Positions 21,169 to 32,094 of a stretch of DNA of 64,000 nucleotides are shown in pieces. The position numbers and the translations under genes were made by a program. Position 1 is the stretch's first letter. Each line of letters opens with the position of its first letter. The stretch comes from Amanita rubescens. Its lineage: Eukaryota > Basidiomycota > Agaricomycetes > Agaricales > Amanitaceae. The stretch covers positions 1 to 64,000 of the forward strand of contig WION01000107.1 in NCBI GenBank assembly GCA_015039365.1. Direction: 5' to 3'. The notes under the pieces are model-generated. The model worked only from the letters and a program-made list of their open reading frames with translations, was not told the DNA's origin and ran no database searches.

Positions 21169-22692
21169 ATGTTCGAGGATACCACAATCCTTTTTACCGC
21201 GATCTCCGCCGTCAAGGCGATCTGCACATGGATAGAACAACTCCACGCCAAACAGCAAAAGATCATCCAACTCGGGCAAACAGTCCAAGCTCTATCCCTC
21301 GTTCTCGAGCCTTTCCAATACCAAATTCCTAACATGGATCTACACAAGTCCGTGATCGTCCTTCTATACGATCTGTTGGAGATCCTGAATGGAGTCAAAG
21401 GCCATCTTTCATTGTGGGGAGGGAAATCTAAAAAGTCAAAGTTTGCCAACGTTTTGGGGTTCTTATCCCCCTCTATCGCCCTGGGAATGTTGTCGGACGA
21501 TGAGAAGAGGCTTTCTCAGTGGATAAATCTGTTCATGTTATCTCTCCAAATCGCCATGCTCCAGAAGCAGGTGAAAGCAGAGGCACCCGGGCCTGCTATT
21601 GCTAGCGGTGGCTTATCGAGCGTTTCAGAAACGACTTTGGTTGAAGGCTGGGAGCCCTTAAATAACGACGTTTCGTCGTTCTGGTTGAAGAATGTTGGTG
21701 ACGAGGCAAGTGCTGTTCGCTGGCACCGCTACGCGGACCGTTGATCGTAATACTGACGCTGAGATAGAAAGTGTTGTTATCGTCCGCCAACTTTGTTACC
21801 GCTCTCGAAACATGGCTTCAGCAGAGTTTAGACGAAAGATTACGCAACGCGGTTCTGCTGGAACTAGATGAGCAGGATATCGGTAGCATTACGCGAAAGA
21901 CTCTTCAACGCTTCGCTGGAACCAGAACGTTAAAACAATGTATTGACGATATGAAATCTCAATATGGTACTATACACTTTCCCGTGTTTATCGTGGATTT
22001 GACTGATGGCGGCGTTACTAGGCTCGAACGCGAGTACTCCGCCTGGCTCACCGAATCCCCAGAGGGTCGATCTCGTACCGACTTTGGTTTGGGTAGACGA
22101 CGAAATCGAGAATATCAAGGACGGAATTGAGTATGCCATGGTTCTAGGTATCCGCGTTATCCAGCTCCCATCAACGATCGCCACGAAATTATGGGTTGAG
22201 CAAAACGACGGTGAGCATGACTACCAATAATCTCTTTCAAACTCTCATATTGAATCTGTCGTTTGGGGCACAGCTGAGCTGCGAGCGCTCGAGGGGCATA
22301 GTCTTATTCACTTTATCACCGACAACGCTCGCTGGGAAATTCAGCAATGGAGCGGAAACAACGACTCCGATGGCCGGATGACAAAGTGGACTACGGGGCC
22401 ATCACAGTCTTTGAACATGACAGCGGGGGATACTATCCTGCGGTACCTCAGGGGTCATGGATACAAAGCACCGGTGCTGGTGTACTGTGGCCAGAGCATG
22501 CCGCTGACGAAATACGTTTTGGCGTACAGTCATGCTGCATCGACGTGCCGTCAGGCTGTGACTAGAGCATTTATTGACAGGCTTGCAGCGGTGCATAAAG
22601 CTTTGAAGAGTGGAAGTCAGGTTGGGGTCGACAAACAGGGTGAGGAGCTTTGGGTGAACTATGGGAAGGATCGAGGGTTCGATCTTGTCTAG
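21169..22692 (+). CDS. 4-helix (MLKL/HeLo-like) protein with receiver-like C-terminal domain, paralogue 2
   Basis: Four exons (21169-21705, 21768-21966, 22022-22210, 22274-22692) give 447 aa with the same domain order and exon phases as the gene at 16167; exon 2 is exactly 199 nt in both. The helical N-terminus (AKQQKIIQLGQTVQALSLVL, ending NLFMLSLQIAML), the ELDEQDIGSITRK loop module and the receiver-like part (LVWVDDEIEN, FITDNARWE, APVLVYCGQ) are all kept. The linker between modules is shorter, and the receiver part has an insert rich in Asn/Asp/Ser after NARWE. Intron 1 (21706-21767) uses a GC donor where paralogue 1 has GT. Divergence is substantial yet every frame is open, which suggests both copies are kept by selection. 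Function is inferred as for paralogue 1. Confidence 0.8.
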
Positions 22693-23524
22693 AAGCTTCC
22701 TTGATCCGGCGGTTTGTTCTCCACTCGCTATGGACATGGACCAGTTGCAAGAAATTCCGAGTAGATCAGCAGCGATGGGCCTTGGAGACGGTGTGCAGAT
22801 TTCATGTACATCGATTACTTAATTCTATTTACGATTGACTGGTGAGTACCGGTGAGTACTTGAGTACTTGAGTTACTAGGGACCTTCCTTACCTGTCAAA
22901 CGGTGGGAACCGCGATATGAGTGTCGTCGTGCATCACGTCAAAAAAGACCGAATTTATTGGTCTGACTACGGGAGACTAGGAACCGCGAGTCTTTTTGAG
23001 CAACTTTCCCTCTCATCTGTCCTTTAATTCTCCCATCATCGTCCCCAGACGGTGCCAGAATCTCAGTGACAAACAAGCAGTCCCAAGCCATTATCGGCCT
23101 TGAACATCATGGAATACCTCCACCTTTCGGTGACTCGCACATGGGGAAACCGTACTCTACCCGTCTCTTCCCGGTCCTGTGGATTTCGCGAACATCTTGT
23201 TAGAAACAGAATGGGAGGAGTTGCCCGAAGAGTACAGGCGCTTCAGAGGATTTTTCACTAAGCGTGCTTCACGCCTTTTACGATGTAGGTCACCGATGGT
23301 AATTATCTGACCCAACCTTTGCTGTAATCTGTACTTTCGTTACTTCTTTTTCTCCAGTCGAGCTTAGCCGCTGCTATACTCATCAGGAAAACGCCAAATT
23401 GTAAAATAGATGTAATTGTATGTAGGACATACCAGTCTGTTAAAATGTCTAGTTACTTGTTGGTTGCACAATATTGATTAAATATGTGGGTTATTGTACT
23501 AGTAATCGATAATCAATTAAGTAA

Positions 23525-23830
23525 GCAGAATGCCTTCCGCACATTTATGTATCGCGCACCTGTTCTGAGCCTCGAGAGTAACGAACGAAGGGTACGGCTG
23601 TGAGGATAATGTTGCATGTTGCGTAGTGGTTGGACCCCATTCATCTGGACCTAACGCTAGACTGAAGAACCTGGGGAGTCGTCGGCTCGTTGGACACTAC
23701 CGTGGTACTGGGTCCTGGCACTCCAGTGCTGAATCCTCGAAGCAGGACGTAGTAAGGTTGTGAAGAATGGCTTCAGCGCTTAATCCTGTGAACGGTGATA
23801 AGAAATGGCTGTGTTGTTTGGGGGTTAGAG
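23525..23830 (-). pseudogene. relic of a TKL-kinase first exon and promoter
   Basis: This segment matches 27750-28020, the first exon and upstream region of the intact TKL kinase, over about 270 nt with many substitutions (shared strings include atcgcgcacctgtt, atcctcgaagcagga and gaatggcttcagcgcttaat). On the minus strand the old start reads MQHYPHS, then RSLLSRLR, against MEHDHHNPLSLLLSMLR in the intact gene. No kinase body follows. It marks an older copy of the F-box/kinase unit. Confidence 0.75.
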
Positions 23831-24163
23831 GGACGCGGGACGCCATCATGTCATTCGTCTGTTGTCTGATATGTCGGATTGCCGGAACTCACAACTTCAG
23901 CTTTGCCTTCTAGATGCGATGCGCCACATTTCTCGCTCCGTCTTCACTTAGCTAGATAGGTTTCGATGCTGTGAGGATGGGTGCCATCAACAACATGACG
24001 TCCGAACACTTGCACTTTCCTATGGCGACTTTTGCCGAGCTTAGTCAACCCTTGATTACTGGGTCGAGAGGAGGAGATGCAGGTGCCTTGTACTCTTGTA
24101 CTTGGGGAGAGGCGGAGCTTTGGGAGCGGGCAGCTGGGTTCTGGGAGCGTTGGGCTGGCAACC

Positions 24164-24181
24164 GGGGGGGGGGGGGGGGGG
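24164..24181 (+). repeat. 18-base poly-G tract
   Basis: Eighteen consecutive G residues, flanked by G-rich sequence. The length may be inexact for sequencing reasons. Such runs can form G-quadruplex structures. Confidence 0.9.
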
Positions 24182-24697
24182 TATCATCTGACGCCTTGCC
24201 CCAGTTGCTCCAGTATCATATTTTTCGCAGGCGTTGAAGAAAGGGGAAGGTTTCGGGGGTCCGATCCACTGCGCAGGCAGAAAAAGAAATTAATTAATTA
24301 ATTACTGTAACGAGTGTTTACTCCACGTGTTCGGACCGGTTCCCGACCGCTTCAAGCTGGTTTAACGCTGGTGTCGGGAAATCCGTTAAAAAAGCAATAT
24401 TCTTAGTGAGCTGATCAAGTCTACCCAGTTCTATTAGGCTTAAAATGCGGGGGCATCAGGCCATGATATTGACTATAAAAGACTCATCTGAATCCGGATC
24501 GCACGATGCACGAGGGGCTCACGTTTAGTTTAGGTGAGTTAGGTTTGCACATTGACCTTTAGTTAGCGATGTGCGGCGTGTACGGGATGGTGTGATAAGC
24601 ATGTGTGGCGGAGATGTGGATGGGTGAGGTGAATATGGTTTGATCCGCGATGAGCTCACTAGTAAATAAAAAACATCTAAGATTATTGCCCTCGTGC

Positions 24698-24703
24698 CAC
24701 GTG
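24698..24703 (+). promoter_or_regulatory. CACGTG (E-box) upstream of F-box gene 1
   Basis: CACGTG 53 nt before the ATG, inside a cgtgccacgtgct string that is shared with the promoter of F-box gene 3 (30194-30206). CACGTG is bound by bHLH factors. Conservation between two paralogous promoters is the only evidence of use. Confidence 0.35.
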
Positions 24704-24755
24704 CTTCAGCGCTTCAGCCGTCCTCCACGGACCACTCGTCTCCAACACAAACAAC

Positions 24756-26129
24756 ATGTTTCTCGATAACGTTGCTCCAGAGATTCGGCTCGAAATATTG
24801 CAGTTATGCTCACCCAAAGACTTAGCTTCTCTTTCCATGGTACATTCCTCGCTGCGCGACGTAGCGGAGCGTGTGCTCTACACTCACATCCATTTTCTCG
24901 CGCACCCATTCAATTTGATAGGGGACCAGAAGAGAAGGTCAGGTTCGCAAGCAGGAGCCTTGCGGAGTGATAGTAATCCATGGGCGTTGGACGAACATAA
25001 GTCACTATTACATACGCTGAGCACCAGTGCACGGAAAGCGAAGATGGTCAAATCCCTTTACATCGAACTTCACAAATTTATTCGACATCACAACGGGGTT
25101 GGTAAGAGGGGGATTCGTTTCATTCTTACCAAGCTTTCCCAGTTGTTGAAAGATATGCCAAATCTAGTCGATTTTCGTATTATCTACGACGTCGAGGGCG
25201 ATCCTTCTGAGGGCCTGTTAAGCAAAGCGATAAGGTTCGTTTTCGATCCAAAACGAAAGGCAACCTGGCGTGACTGATACCTACAGGCATGATCATTTAC
25301 GGCTCCATACTCTATGGCTAGCACATGGCCACGATTTCAAAGGATTCATTGCCGGCCTTCCTAACCTCCGATTCCTTGGAATTTACTTTAATCGCACTGA
25401 TAAACGGTTTAGGAGAAAAATCAAAGAACTCGTTCAAACGACGCTTTCCCCTCACACAACTCCGACAATCTGTATGCTGCGGTCTTTTACACTTGGCCGG
25501 GCTCCTGCGATGAGCTGTCTTTACTCGACTCCTATGGTGATATTTCCCGCGTCCCATCGCCTTGGTGAAGCCGTCCGGGAATGTCAAGAGATAGTAAGAT
25601 TTCTGAACGAACTCCCGCAGTCTTATTTCGAAACGCACGCGTACAATATCACGTTCGACCTCTTTGGGATCACTAAGGAAGATATTGATTTGCTTTGTGA
25701 AGTAATGGAAGGGCTAGCGACTTCCATTCAGAGTTATAGTCCATCTCCCTGTATTGGAGCTCTCGAATTCAGGATTGACGATATAACGATAAAGGTACGC
25801 TTTCGCCTGGAGTCAAGCTTCAAGTTTCACCCAAATTGTTTACGTAGCCATGGCTCTTCCCCGGATTCATTAACGCCTTACCACTCTTTGAAGATGTCGA
25901 GGATATTAGTTTCACTTTTCCCGGCATAAAAGATGGACCGGGCCCGTCCTGTGCAGACATACATCTATGCTTAATGAAGGACTTGGGAAAAGCTTGGCCC
26001 AATGTGCAACGAGTTACGGTCCGTCAGAGATCTACATGCATGTTGCTCCAGCGAGAATCGGATTGGGATCCTACTGTTGATGGTTTTTGGGATAGTGACG
26101 AAGACGACGAAGATATGTTACTTGGCTGA
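24756..26129 (+). CDS. F-box-like protein, paralogue 1
   Basis: Three exons (24756-25234, 25287-25794, 25848-26129) give 422 aa. The N-terminal MFLDNVAPEIRLEILQLC, then DLASLSMVHSSLRDVAERVL, is an F-box of the agaric type. The rest (KSLLHTLSTSARKAKMVKSL, LVDFRIIYD, PNLRFLGIY, ILFPASH-like, ITFDLFGITKEDI) is leucine-rich and resembles the substrate-binding parts of fungal F-box proteins. The tail is acidic (DGFWDSDEDDED). Such proteins recruit targets to SCF ubiquitin ligases; the target is unknown. Introns start GTTCGT and GTACGC. Two further copies at 28199 and 30221 keep the exon structure. The start is the first ATG, fixed by similarity among the copies. Confidence 0.85.
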
Positions 26130-26425
26130 TACCAAGCGAAACTTATGTAGTGTTTCCTTCTTTTGTACCTTTGATCGTGTTCAAGTTTACTGGCGGGGTC
26201 GGAGGTATATTACACGTGAATGACGGATGGGACGGTCGTCTATCGAATCCCTCATGTTGTGCATACGGCACTACTATACATTTTGCTTGAAGAGAATAAT
26301 ACTTTTCATACCTTAACATTAAATGCTGAAAAACATTGGCCGAAATTAGACCATCCATTTCGTCGTTTCTATTTTCTGTCGTTTCTGTGTCGAAACGAGC
26401 CAACCCGCATTTTTCATGAGCATAG

Positions 26426-27844
26426 TCACGGGTCACAGTGTACAGACGACAGGGATTGATATATAGCCATAACTCCTTCATTGACTTCTTTCATCTTCGG
26501 TCGCGTTGTCGCTTCCCGCGCCCAGCAGCGGTTAATCACCGCCCACGAATCATCACTGATCGGTGGATCATATAGTCGAGGCGGAGGTACGCCGAATTCG
26601 GCGAAGCGCCAGATTTGCATCACATTTTTACCAGCAAACGGCATTCTGCCATAATGGATCTAGGTAATTCAGAAAGAGCACATGAGTACACTTATTATGA
26701 CCCACTTCATAATAAAGACATCCAAATGCATAGACGTCCGACTCTTTCGTTCGAGGTGCGACATCATCGTTTTCGTTCCTGAATAACTCTGGCGCAGCAA
26801 AGTTGTTAAAGAAGCTGCCCGATCCCGTACCCGTAGCATTCGAGACTCGAGTTAACCCAAAGTCGGCTATTTTAACGTGGAGATCGTCATCCAGGAGGAC
26901 GTTGTTCTAAATAAAAGAGTCAGCATTTCGGTATCATGGGTTTCTGGTAGAACAGTACCCCGCAGAGGTCACCGTGGACTGCACCTTCTGAATGAATGTA
27001 TTCCATGCCTTGAGCGACTTCCAGTATCTTCATGGAAGTTAGTGTCGACAAAAAATGGAATGAAAAAGCCGTACACGTAATTGTATCTCGGCCTCTGGTG
27101 GATTTTCTTTCCGCCGCCATCGAATTAGGGTGCCATTCTTCATGTATGGCGAGACGAGGAACAACCGTGATGCTGTTGCCGTTCCAAGCTCGTGGATTCC
27201 GAAAAAATGTAGAATGAATTTGTGCTTGAGGGATCGCCATATTAATGCCTCTCTATAAAAGAGCTATGGGAAAACCGGAGTCAATTGTGATTGACGACAA
27301 CCGACGTGATGAACCTACTAATACAAGCTCGTCCGAGCCGTCATACTTACGCAATTCTTTCACTGCAACAACTTGACCGCGATATTCCCATTTGAAAACG
27401 TTCCCAAAGCCGCCACCACCAACGTAACCATTCACAAACCAGTCATGTGGCATGGTGACCTCAGCCGCGTTCAGCGCTAGCGACGGCGGCTTGACAGGCA
27501 TCCTTATGAAGACTTTGGTCATAAAGCGTCTTGCTCGCTCGTTGATCTCCAACCCTGTATCTGAATTTTGTAGGTGTTGATGACGAAGCAGGAAAAGGAT
27601 GAAATCCAACAGATTCCTGGCGTCCGAGGCCTCCTGTAACTGCTCCACAAAGCTCGCGTAATCGTCCGTTGACAACAGTCTGCACATAAGATCGATAGTC
27701 TTTTCGTCTACGACGGCGCTGACAGGAGATCCAGGCTACTGACTCTTAAGTAGAATGCTTTCCACACATTTCCATATCGCGCACCTGTTTATCCCTGAGC
27801 ATCGAGAGTAACAAAGAGAGAGGGTTGTGATGATCATGTTCCAT
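26426..27844 (-). CDS. tyrosine-kinase-like (TKL) protein kinase 1
   Basis: Six exons (27844-27785, 27735-27351, 27250-27075, 27027-26959, 26906-26692, 26645-26426) join into 374 aa. Motifs: glycine loop GGGGFGNV (about 126-133), VAVK with Lys146, catalytic loop HGDLCGNN (225-232), DFG 245-247, AAPEL, DVYAFGCLYYE and a C-terminal CWAREATTRP. This is the TKL type that is expanded in agarics. The residue after HGDL is Cys; TKL kinases normally have Lys there, so activity may be reduced. The ~120 residues before the kinase domain are helical. Intron 3 joins in frame only with the second of two overlapping AGs. An upstream ATG at 28011 opens another frame that does not lead into the kinase. It lies opposite to the flanking F-box genes. 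Confidence 0.85.
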
Positions 27845-28198
27845 GTTGCGTGGTGGTTGGGCCAGGGCCTAATGGACCGAAGAAGATCAGAAGTAGGCTC
27901 GTTGGACTCCTTTACGGTGGACCTTGGCACTTGAGTGATGAATCCTCGAAGCAGGATGTGGTAGGCGTTATAAAGAATGGCTTCAGCGCTTAATGCTGTG
28001 TTGGACGCCATCGTCTATTGTTTTCTGTCTATTTCGGATCGCCAGATGCAGTAATGGACAGTTTAGTTAAGAATTCACGGCACTTCCCGCCGCTTTTTCC
28101 CACAACGTGTTTGCTCAAGCGCTCGGTGCCACCGCCCCGCTTGACATGTCTAGTCAGACCCGCCCCCATCCGCTCTCAACTACTTGAACACAAACAAT

Positions 28199-29576
28199 AT
28201 GTTTCTCGATAACATTGCTCTAGAGATTTGGCTCGAAATATTGCAGTTATGCTCGCCCAAAGACTTAGCTTCTCTTTCCAGGGTACATTCCTCGCTGCGC
28301 GACGTAGCGGAGCGTGTGCTCTACACTCACATCCATTTTCTCGCGCACCCATTCGATTTGATACGCTCACAAAACCAGAAGAAAAAGTCACGTTCGCAAG
28401 TCGGAGGGGAGAGCGATTCATGGGCGTTGAACGAATATAAGTCACTATTACATACGCTGAGCACCAGTGCACGGAAAGCGAAGATGGTCAAATCGCTTTA
28501 CATCGAACTTCACAAATTTATTCGACCTCATAACGGGGTTGGTAAGAATGCGATTCGTTTCATTCTTACCAAGCTTTCCCAGTTGTTGAAAGATATGCCA
28601 AATCTAGTCGATTTTCGTATTATCTACGACGTCGAGGGCGATCCTTCTGAGGGCCTGTTAAGCAAAGCGATAAGGTTCGTTTTTGATCCAAAACGAAAAG
28701 CAACCCGGCGTGACTGATGCCTACAGGCATGATCATTTGCGACTCCATACTCTATGGCTAGAACATGGTCACGATCTCAAAGGAATCATTGCCGACCTTC
28801 CTAACCTCCGATTCCTTGGAATTTACTTTAATTGCACTGATAAACGGTTTGGGAGAAAAATCAAAGAACTCATTCAAACAACGTCTTCCCCTCACACAAC
28901 TCCGACAATCTGTATGCTGCAATCTTTTACACTTGGCCAGGCTCCTGCGATGAGCCTTTTTTCTCGGACTCCTATGGTGATATTTCCCGCGTCCCATCGC
29001 CTTGGTGAAGCCATCCAGGAATGTCAAGAGATAGCAAGATCTCTGATCAAATTCCCGAAGCACTATTTCAAAACGGGCGTGTACAATATCACGTTCGACC
29101 TCTTTGGGATCACAAAGGAAGATATTAATTTGCTTTGTGAAGTAATGGAAGGGCTAGCGACTTCCATTCAGAGTTATGGTCCATCTCCCTTTATCGGATC
29201 TCTCGAATTCAAGATTGACGATATAACGATAAAGGTGCGCTTTCGCCTGTCAAGCTTCAAGTTTCACCCAAATTGTTTATTCTAACCGTAGCCATGGCTC
29301 TTCCCTGAATTCGTTAACGCCTTACCACTCTTTGAAGAGGTAGAGGATATTAGTTTCACTTTTCCAGGCATAAAAGAGGATGGATCGGGCCCGTTCTGTG
29401 CAGACATACATCTATGCTTAATGAAGGACTTAGGAAAAGCTTGGCCCGATGTGCAACGAGTTATGGTTCGTCAGAGACCTATGCGCATGTTGCTTGAGCG
29501 GGTATCGGATTGGAATCCTACCGTTGATGATTTCTGGGATAGCGACGAAGACGATGAAGATATGTTACCTGGCTGA
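28199..29576 (+). CDS. F-box-like protein, paralogue 2
   Basis: Three exons (28199-28674, 28727-29234, 29292-29576) give 422 aa, the same length as paralogue 1. The two proteins are very close across the whole length: N-terminus MFLDNIALEIWLEILQLC, the same VDFRIIYDVEGDPSEGLLSK segment and the same acidic tail. Differences cluster around the loop after FLAHPF and in the residues after ARSL. Intron sequences are also largely conserved, so the duplication is recent. The F-box Pro of LPPEI-type starts is Leu here (ALEIW). Role as for paralogue 1. Confidence 0.85.
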
Positions 29577-29769
29577 TACTGAACGAAACTTATGTAGTGT
29601 TTCCTTCTTCTGTACCTATGATCGTGTGTTTATCGGAGAGGTCGGATGTATATTACACATGAATAGTTATTCTACGCATTTGTACGCTGTGCACTAGTCT
29701 CGACGCGACGGGCCACGCCACCAAGCTCAAACCTACTTGTTGATAGACGGGCTAAATGTCTCCGAACCA

Positions 29770-29925
29770 TCTTTCCATTGATTTCCATTTTCCCGGCATA
29801 AAAGAGGACAAATTGGACCCGTTCCTTACAGACGTACATATTTGCGGTGAAGGGCTTGGGAAAAGCTTGGCCCAAGACAATGGATGAAAGGGGTGACGCG
29901 ACGGATGGGACGGTCGTTGTTTTTC
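29770..29925 (+). pseudogene. relic of an F-box gene last exon
   Basis: Directly downstream of F-box gene 2, bases 29775-29876 repeat part of its last exon (tttcc...ggcataaaagagga... cttgggaaaagcttggccca) with several indels. They are followed by gacggatgggacggtcgt, which also occurs downstream of F-box gene 1 (26221). It is the leftover of another copy of the unit. Confidence 0.8.
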
Positions 29926-30197
29926 CTCCTTGATTTTTTTGTTGGTTTCGAGCAAGGCATTGCGGTAGAGGATTCGTGTATTGGAACTATACCAATGATC
30001 TTGGCAAGATCCCCATGCCCTGTTTGGCGCATAGCCATACCAGAGAATGTAGGGATGCTGGTGAATACAGAGGTGGAGGTCACGGTGAGACTTGAGATGA
30101 AATGTGTCGTTACCACAATTATAACAAACCTTTTCTAAAAAGAATTTTAAAAAAAAGAGATGAAATGTGGGAGTTTAAAAATTAAATGTCATCGTGC

Positions 30198-30203
30198 CAC
30201 GTG
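30198..30203 (+). promoter_or_regulatory. CACGTG (E-box) upstream of F-box gene 3
   Basis: Same cgtgccacgtgct context as before F-box gene 1, here only 18 nt before the ATG; gene 2 lacks it. Confidence 0.3.
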
Positions 30204-30220
30204 CTAAGTTCCATCCGCTC

Positions 30221-31546
30221 ATGTATCTCGACGACATTCCCGCTGAAATTCGGCTCGAAATATTACAGTTCTGTTCCCCCAGAGATTTAGCTTCTCTTTC
30301 CAGGGTGCATTCCTCGCTGCGCGACGCGGCAGAGCGTGTGCTTTACACTCACATCTACTATCCCGCGCACCCGTTCGATTTGATACAGGACCGGAAGGGC
30401 AAGTCGAGCAATCCATGGACGCTGAAAGAACATAAGTCACTATTACATACGCTGACCACGAGCGCACGGTTGAAAGCGAAGATGGTGAAATCACTTCACG
30501 TCGAACTTCACGGATCTAGTGATCATGGGGAGGCTGCCAGCGAGAATGCGACTCGTTTCATCCTTATCAAACTTTCCCAGCTGTTGAAAGACATGCCAAA
30601 CCTAGTTGATTTTCGCATTATCTACGACCTCTTAGACGATCCTTCCAACTTGGAGCGGTTAAGCGAAGTAATAAGGTTCGTCTTTGATCCAGAACCAATG
30701 GCAATCTGGCGTGACTAGTACCTACAGAGGTTGTCATTTCCGACTCCATACGCTATGGCTATATGAGGGTCACGATCTCAAAGGAATCGTCACCAATCAG
30801 CCTAACCTCCGATTCCTTGGCGTTTACTACCGTAACGCCGACACCAATAAACATTTTTGGCGAAAAATCAAGGGACTCTTTCAAACCGTGCCTTCACCTC
30901 GGATGATGCCGACAATCTGCATGTTGGGATGTTATTCTCCTTGGACCCCTATGATAGAAATATTTCCCGCGTCCCATCGCCTTGGTGAAGTCGTCCCGGA
31001 GTGCCAAGAGATTGCAAGATCTCTAATGGAATTCCCGGCGAATTATTTCCGAAGGCATGAGTGCAATCTCACGTTCGACCTGTTCAGGATTACAAAGGGA
31101 AATATCAATTTGCTTGGTGAAGTAATGGAAGGGATAGCGACTTCCATTCAGAGTTACACTCCATCGCCGACTATTAGATTTCTCGAATTCACGATTGATA
31201 ACCCAACGATAAAGGTACGCTCTCGTCTGTCGAGTTTTACCCAACTCGTTTACTCTAACTGTAGCCATGGCACATCCCCGGATTCATCAGAGCCTTACCG
31301 CTCTTTGAAAATGTGAAGAATATTGGTTTCAAGTTTCGTGGCATAAGAGAGGATGAATTGGGCCCATTTTATATAGATATCCATCTATGCTTAATGAAGG
31401 ATTTAGGAAAAGTTTGGCCCAAGGTGCGACGAGTTAGGGTACGTCGGAGATTTACGTGCGTGTTGCTTGACCGGGACTCGGATTGGAGTCCTATCGGTGA
31501 TGCTTTCTGGGATAGCGACGAAGATTTGTTATCTGACTCAAGTTAA
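30221..31546 (+). CDS. F-box-like protein, paralogue 3
   Basis: Three exons (30221-30675, 30728-31214, 31265-31546) give 407 aa. It has the same architecture as paralogues 1 and 2 but is more diverged: MYLDDIPAEIRLEILQFC at the start, a shorter basic loop, DDPSNLERLSEVI in the middle, and a shorter acidic tail (DEDLLSDSS). Intron positions and phases are the same. The F-box core (DLASLSRVHSSLRDAAERVL) is intact. It is the older branch of the local family. Confidence 0.85.
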
Positions 31547-32094
31547 TAATCAATTTACGTGCTTTGCACGGTATTATGCGCCGGTCTCGACGCGACGAGC
31601 CAAGCTCAAGGCCTACTACACATCGTTTCTGACTTTTTGCTTCTCGATAGATAGGCTGGATGTCTTCCCATCTTTTCCTTCCCCAATAACAGTACCGTCC
31701 GAGCGACGCGCGCTTGACCGGCGAGCTACATACCCTGATTCGCATTCCTGCATCACTGCATATTTTTGCAGTATCAAAACCGTACATCTAAGAGTTCAAT
31801 TGTGTGGTTCAGATATGGCTTGGGCACCATAACATATTTTCTACGCTGACAGGTCGTCATTTCCGTCATTCTCTGGATGACGAACGTATCTTTCATCTCT
31901 ACATCTGTAGTCGAACAGTAAAATATGTTCAACATCTTATTTACATTTGTAAAATGAGTGCACGTGTGGAACTGAAAAATATATCTTTTCCGCATTTCAA
32001 GCCAATACTTACTGATGACATGAATGAATGAATTTCTGCAACAAAACGATCAGGACACTCTCTGCGGAACGGTGCTAGTGGCAAACTCAATTCA
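31547..32094. other. convergent intergenic region
   Basis: About 0.55 kb between F-box gene 3 and TKL kinase 2, which point toward each other. Only short unsupported frames. Confidence 0.5.

Larger units (their letters stand above)
22693..24755. other. long intergenic region with a kinase relic and a G tract
   Basis: About 2 kb. It contains short gagtac/gagtact repeats near 22845-22875, a relic of a kinase 5' end (23525-23830), an 18-base G run (24164-24181), attaattaattaatta near 24290, and an 18-nt string at 24329-24346 that recurs at 34234. I see no complete gene. Confidence 0.5.

Noticed and set aside
27736..28011. 91-codon minus-strand frame upstream of TKL kinase 1 as the kinase start
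   Set aside because: Its frame cannot enter the next exon; the ATG at 27844 in another frame joins correctly through the 49-nt intron.
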